Of a stretch of 64,000 bases of DNA, positions 61,198 through 64,000 are shown piece by piece. Location: positions 248,001 to 312,000 of the forward strand of contig NZ_PVTZ01000001.1 in the NCBI RefSeq assembly GCF_003003125.1, read 5' to 3'. Under the pieces are notes generated by a model, which was not told the origin of the DNA, did no database searches, and was given only the letters and a program-made list of their open reading frames with translations. The stretch's first letter is position 1; the number at the start of each line of letters is the position of its first letter. The position numbers and the translations under genes are program-made. This DNA is from Laceyella sediminis (lineage in GTDB: Bacteria > Bacillota > Bacilli > Thermoactinomycetales > Thermoactinomycetaceae).

Positions 61198-62028
61198 TCA
61201 CTTCGCTTTTGGTCGCAACTCAACCGGTAGCGTGATTTTCTCTTTGAACACACCACCCACTTCTGCCGTTTGCGTTTGTTGATACGTCACCGTCCCAGTC
61301 GGGGTCGGTATCTCAAATGAAAACTGGGTCAACACGGCATGCAACACGTGGGTTTTCGAATCAATATGCACTTCTCTCTTATAAGATTTCAAACGTATAT
61401 TCGCTGGATTCACCCGGATACCCAATCCCCGTAGCTGCGCCAAGGAAGGCTCCAATTCGGCCCGGGCATTGTTTCCTAATATCCCCGCCGCCCGTCCGGG
61501 AGGTAACTCCGCTGTGACGCGGAAAAATCCATTCGTTTCAGCCATGCGAAATGTGGCGCTTTTTTGTTTGACAGCTGCCGCTAATTCAATGAGTGCTTGT
61601 GTCGGATCTTCAACACTTGTCCGCAATTCCGCACGCGTGCCCGTTTCCCATGGTGCATTCCCGATCTTTAGATATCCTTTATCTCCGATCATCACTAATT
61701 GTTCGGATTCGCTTTTTCCTTTGGATGTAATAGTGCCCTGACTTCGAATCGCATAAGGGTCACTGGTCACACTGATCTTGGCTTCATACTGTGACGCCGC
61801 TTGCTGTTGGTTCCTGGTCAACTTCTCCTGACGTTTGACCTTGTAAGTCCAACCGGCTTCTTTTTTGAGTGTCGTCCGGGTCAATTCCAATATTTCCGCC
61901 AATGTCGGCTTGCGCAAAGTAGGGGTTATTTTTCCCCATCCCGTTTGCACTTCTTGCCAAGACATGGTACACGCTGATAGTACCATGACCAGTGCGAGGA
62001 CTAGCACACCCGTTCGTATGACTTGCAT
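61198..62028 (-). CDS. lipoprotein of unknown function (DUF6612-like)
   Basis: A 276-residue lipoprotein. From ATG 62028 (GGGAGG five bases upstream) the signal is MQVIRTGVLVLALVMVLSAC with lipobox LSAC and Cys20. The mature part resembles LolA-like/DUF6612 lipoproteins: AEILELTRTTLKKEAGWTYK, SEQLVMIGDKGYLKIGNAPW, and a repeated beta-sheet pattern to the end. It would be anchored on the outer face of the membrane. It may bind a hydrophobic ligand, which is inference from fold. Confidence 0.75.
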   Translation of the reverse strand: MQVIRTGVLVLALVMVLSACTMSWQEVQTGWGKITPTLRKPTLAEILELTRTTLKKEAGWTYKVKRQEKLTRNQQQAASQYEAKISVTSDPYAIRSQGTITSKGKSESEQLVMIGDKGYLKIGNAPWETGTRAELRTSVEDPTQALIELAAAVKQKSATFRMAETNGFFRVTAELPPGRAAGILGNNARAELEPSLAQLRGLGIRVNPANIRLKSYKREVHIDSKTHVLHAVLTQFSFEIPTPTGTVTYQQTQTAEVGGVFKEKITLPVELRPKAK

Positions 62029-62240
62029 AAACGCCTCCCGAAGCATCATGTCTTCCCGTATGGTGAGTCTGGCCTCTGGAAAACTGGAGAGGCGCTATTT
62101 CATATATATTCGGCCACCCAATTCCAATCACCTTTTCCATTCAATGGGTAATCAACACACTTTTATATAAAATGATTATACATTAACATAGCAGATTTTT
62201 CTTTTCGCATATTTGAACTTTCACTTAGAGCGACAAACAT

Positions 62241-62274
62241 AAAAAGGAGTTGCCTCTGGTGAGTGCAACTCCTT
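62241..62274 (-). terminator. intrinsic terminator
   Basis: AAAGGAGTTGC pairs with GCAACTCCTTT on the minus strand, followed by TTATG, after the small Pro-rich gene. Confidence 0.8.
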
Positions 62275-62349
62275 TACCCTGTCATAGCTAGCCGTTTCAT
62301 CCTTTCACAGAACGAAACGTTCCCTAACCTCCCGATGAAGTGGTTAACC

Positions 62350-62685
62350 TTATCGGGAAAATGGGTATTGGTTTGGCGTGACAAACGTCCCTGGGCCATG
62401 ATATTGGTTGGGCCCTGGAAACTGATTGGGTTGAGTTGGGTATTGATTGTTGGCAGGCGGAATTGGTAGCGCTTTTTGCGATTGAGGTTGAGCGTGCGCC
62501 TGATCCATCTCTTCACTTTCCAATCCTTCCATGCCAAATTCTTCTAATACGCGTTGAACTAATTTTAGCTCATCCGATACCATCTCATCCTGATCTTTCG
62601 ATTTCAGCAAAAGATTTTGATATTGCAAGAGCGCCTCTTCAATCAAATCTAGTTCAGCCTTTGTCAGATTCACGGTGATCTTCAT
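62350..62685 (-). CDS. small protein with Pro/Gln/Asn-rich tail
   Basis: A 111-residue protein; AAGGAGTAGACACA precedes the ATG. The first about 55 residues form an acidic helical domain (LTKAELDLIEEALLQYQNLL). The remainder is low complexity, rich in Pro, Gln and Asn (PANNQYPTQPNQFPGPNQYH). Such tails occur on spore-coat and surface proteins, but no family is recognised. It is monocistronic with its own terminator. Confidence 0.65.
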   Translation of the reverse strand: MKITVNLTKAELDLIEEALLQYQNLLLKSKDQDEMVSDELKLVQRVLEEFGMEGLESEEMDQAHAQPQSQKALPIPPANNQYPTQPNQFPGPNQYHGPGTFVTPNQYPFSR

Positions 62686-62744
62686 TGTGTCTACTCCTTT
62701 GACTTATCCTTTTAACCTACCTATATGATAATCATAACAACATA

Positions 62745-62775
62745 ACAAAACAACCAGAACACAAGCTGGTTGCTT
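62745..62775 (-). terminator. intrinsic terminator after the penicillin-binding protein gene
   Basis: CAACCAG pairs with CTGGTTG on the minus strand, followed by TTTTG. Confidence 0.75.
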
Positions 62776-62793
62776 TTATATTCATATAATCTT

Positions 62794-64000
62794 CTATTTC
62801 TGGGCAGATTGTTTCTTCGCTACATGCTCTTTTTCATCGGTAGGTTTCTGTTTAGCTATCTCTTCCATCACCGCTCTAAATACACGCTTGGCCCGTGGAT
62901 CTTCAGAATCCGAGATGTCTCTTAACACAACGGAGATTGCCACTCGCGGCCTCTCGAAGGGGCCGAAGCCGATCATCCACTTGTTATAGCGTTTTTTATC
63001 CAATCCGATTTGCGCCGTCCCCGTTTTTGCGGCCAGTGACCATGTCGTACCGGCTACTGATCTGGCAGTCCCCTTAACCACCACCAACCGCATCATTTGT
63101 TTCATCGCCTGAATCGTCTCCGGCCTTAACGGCTTGGCCCCAGGCAATACTTGTGGCTTAAACTGGTATACCACCCGCCCCGTTTCATCTCGAATTTCCT
63201 TAACCACTCTCGGTTTTAAAGGCTTTCCCTGGTGAAACAGGGCCGTCATCATATTGACGGCCTGAAGCGGGGTCACCCGCACGTCCCGCTGTCCGATGCC
63301 TGTTTGCGCCATGACTCCGGGATCGTTCTTCGGCGTCGTCTTGGCAAAAACCATGCCTTTCTGTTCTTGGGGCAATTGGGTGAAATGCTCATCATGGAAC
63401 ACTTTTCCTGACCAGAGCACTTCTTGCGCCAACCCCAGCCGTTTGGCATAAGCTTCAAGGCGCTCGGCTCCCAACTTCTGGGCCACCATCCCCATCACCA
63501 CATTGCAAGAGTCGGCGTAAGCCTCGGCAAATGTTTGACGACCATGCCCTCCATGCTTGTCGTCAGTTAACTGGGCTTGTTCCAATTCTCCGTCGCAATG
63601 GAAAACGGTATCCGGCTTCACAATCCCTTGTTCCAATGCAGCCACCGCGACGACCGTCTTGAAGATGGACCCAGGTACGGTCTCCAGCAACGCCCGGTTG
63701 TCCCAAGGCTGGTTCTCATGCACACCTTTACGAACAGCGGGGCGGCTGGCCATCGCCAACACATCCCCGCTGGCAACATCTTGCACAACAACGGCGCCAT
63801 CTTGCACATTTTCCTGGCGCAGAATCTGTTCGACTCGCAATTGTAGCTCTTTGTCCAACGTGGTAACCACCGTGTAAGGATGTTCATCGTTGCCTGCTCT
63901 GCTCGTTGTCCGTTTCATCTCTCCGCCGATTAACGGCAGTCCACTACCCATGGTCGTGTAAGCCAACCGCTCTTCTTGATTGCCATGCAAGAAAGGCTCG
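62794..64000 (-). CDS. penicillin-binding protein, transpeptidase domain (N-terminus beyond window)
   Basis: The last about 402 residues of a class B penicillin-binding protein; the frame stays open to the window end, so the start lies outside. The transpeptidase motifs are intact: SxxK in VPGSIFKTVVAVAALEQG, SxN in YADSCNVVMGM and KTGT in LAAKTGTAQIG. The ending is Lys/Glu-rich. It would cross-link peptidoglycan on the outer face of the membrane. The PbpI/SpoVD-like domain style suggests an elongation or sporulation PBP, but the missing N-terminal part would be needed to choose. Confidence 0.88.
   Translation of the reverse strand, partial: EPFLHGNQEERLAYTTMGSGLPLIGGEMKRTTSRAGNDEHPYTVVTTLDKELQLRVEQILRQENVQDGAVVVQDVASGDVLAMASRPAVRKGVHENQPWDNRALLETVPGSIFKTVVAVAALEQGIVKPDTVFHCDGELEQAQLTDDKHGGHGRQTFAEAYADSCNVVMGMVAQKLGAERLEAYAKRLGLAQEVLWSGKVFHDEHFTQLPQEQKGMVFAKTTPKNDPGVMAQTGIGQRDVRVTPLQAVNMMTALFHQGKPLKPRVVKEIRDETGRVVYQFKPQVLPGAKPLRPETIQAMKQMMRLVVVKGTARSVAGTTWSLAAKTGTAQIGLDKKRYNKWMIGFGPFERPRVAISVVLRDISDSEDPRAKRVFRAVMEEIAKQKPTDEKEHVAKKQSAQK

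Noticed and set aside
1-64000. CRISPR arrays, tRNA or rRNA genes
   Set aside because: No regularly spaced repeats and no cloverleaf or rRNA signatures were recognised on either strand.

Overview
The window looks like chromosomal DNA of an endospore-forming Bacillales species, probably a moderately thermophilic relative of the Thermoactinomycetaceae; the family assignment is inference. Evidence: a Bacillus-type yqe/com gene cluster, a leucine T-box, three SAM-I riboswitches, the aerobic Bacillus-type methionine salvage pathway, a sporulation sigma-K gene split by a skin-like element, a TnrA-type nitrogen regulator, and AGGAGG-type ribosome binding sites. No tRNA, rRNA or CRISPR array was seen.

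Layout. 1-20 kb: a DUF523 fragment, an FAD oxidoreductase, then on the minus strand a rearranged late-competence/ribosome-assembly cluster (yqeG, yqeH, aroE, nadD, yqeK, rsfS, T-box leuS, comEA ... dcd, comEC, an ECF sigma/anti-sigma pair, holA). The riboswitch-controlled metI-metC transsulfuration pair and rocD are inserted in it. 20-23 kb: DedA-like protein, NADAR protein, Xaa-Pro peptidase. 23.3-31.6 kb: a complete methionine salvage locus, mtnW-mtnX-mtnB-mtnD and mtnK-mtnA each behind a SAM-I riboswitch, with divergent mtnE and mtnU between them. 31.6-45 kb: TatD nuclease, aldo/keto reductase, aromatic amino acid hydroxylase, a CorA-like membrane protein, a receptor Ser/Thr kinase with a SPOR-like tail, a POT transporter, NupC and malate:quinone oxidoreductase.

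45.5-51.4 kb: a compact 5,871-bp skin element interrupts sigK. Its two ends carry inverted 12-bp arms placed exactly 12 bp from a GA core. Joining the flanks at that core restores a 236-codon sigK frame. Besides the large serine recombinase, the element carries signal peptidase I, a Yip1-like membrane protein, a large protein with a Flp-pilin-like N-terminus and a C-terminal WHH (HNH/EndoVII) nuclease domain, and an SMI1/KNR4 immunity-type protein. It therefore appears to be a polymorphic-toxin cassette inside a developmentally excised element. This is the most novel content of the window.

52-64 kb: an accessory, partly decayed region. An HPr/Crh-like gene and tnrA share a divergent intergenic region with two TnrA/GlnR boxes. 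A CocE/NonD hydrolase gene is split into an N-terminal part (58.7-59.9 kb) and a C-terminal part (54.1-54.4 kb) by about 4.3 kb of mixed DNA. That DNA holds a decayed ATP-dependent DNA ligase, secreted-protein genes, a TetR regulator and a broken membrane-protein gene. A MerR/GyrI-like regulator, a lipoprotein, a small Pro-rich protein and a penicillin-binding transpeptidase running off the window end complete it.
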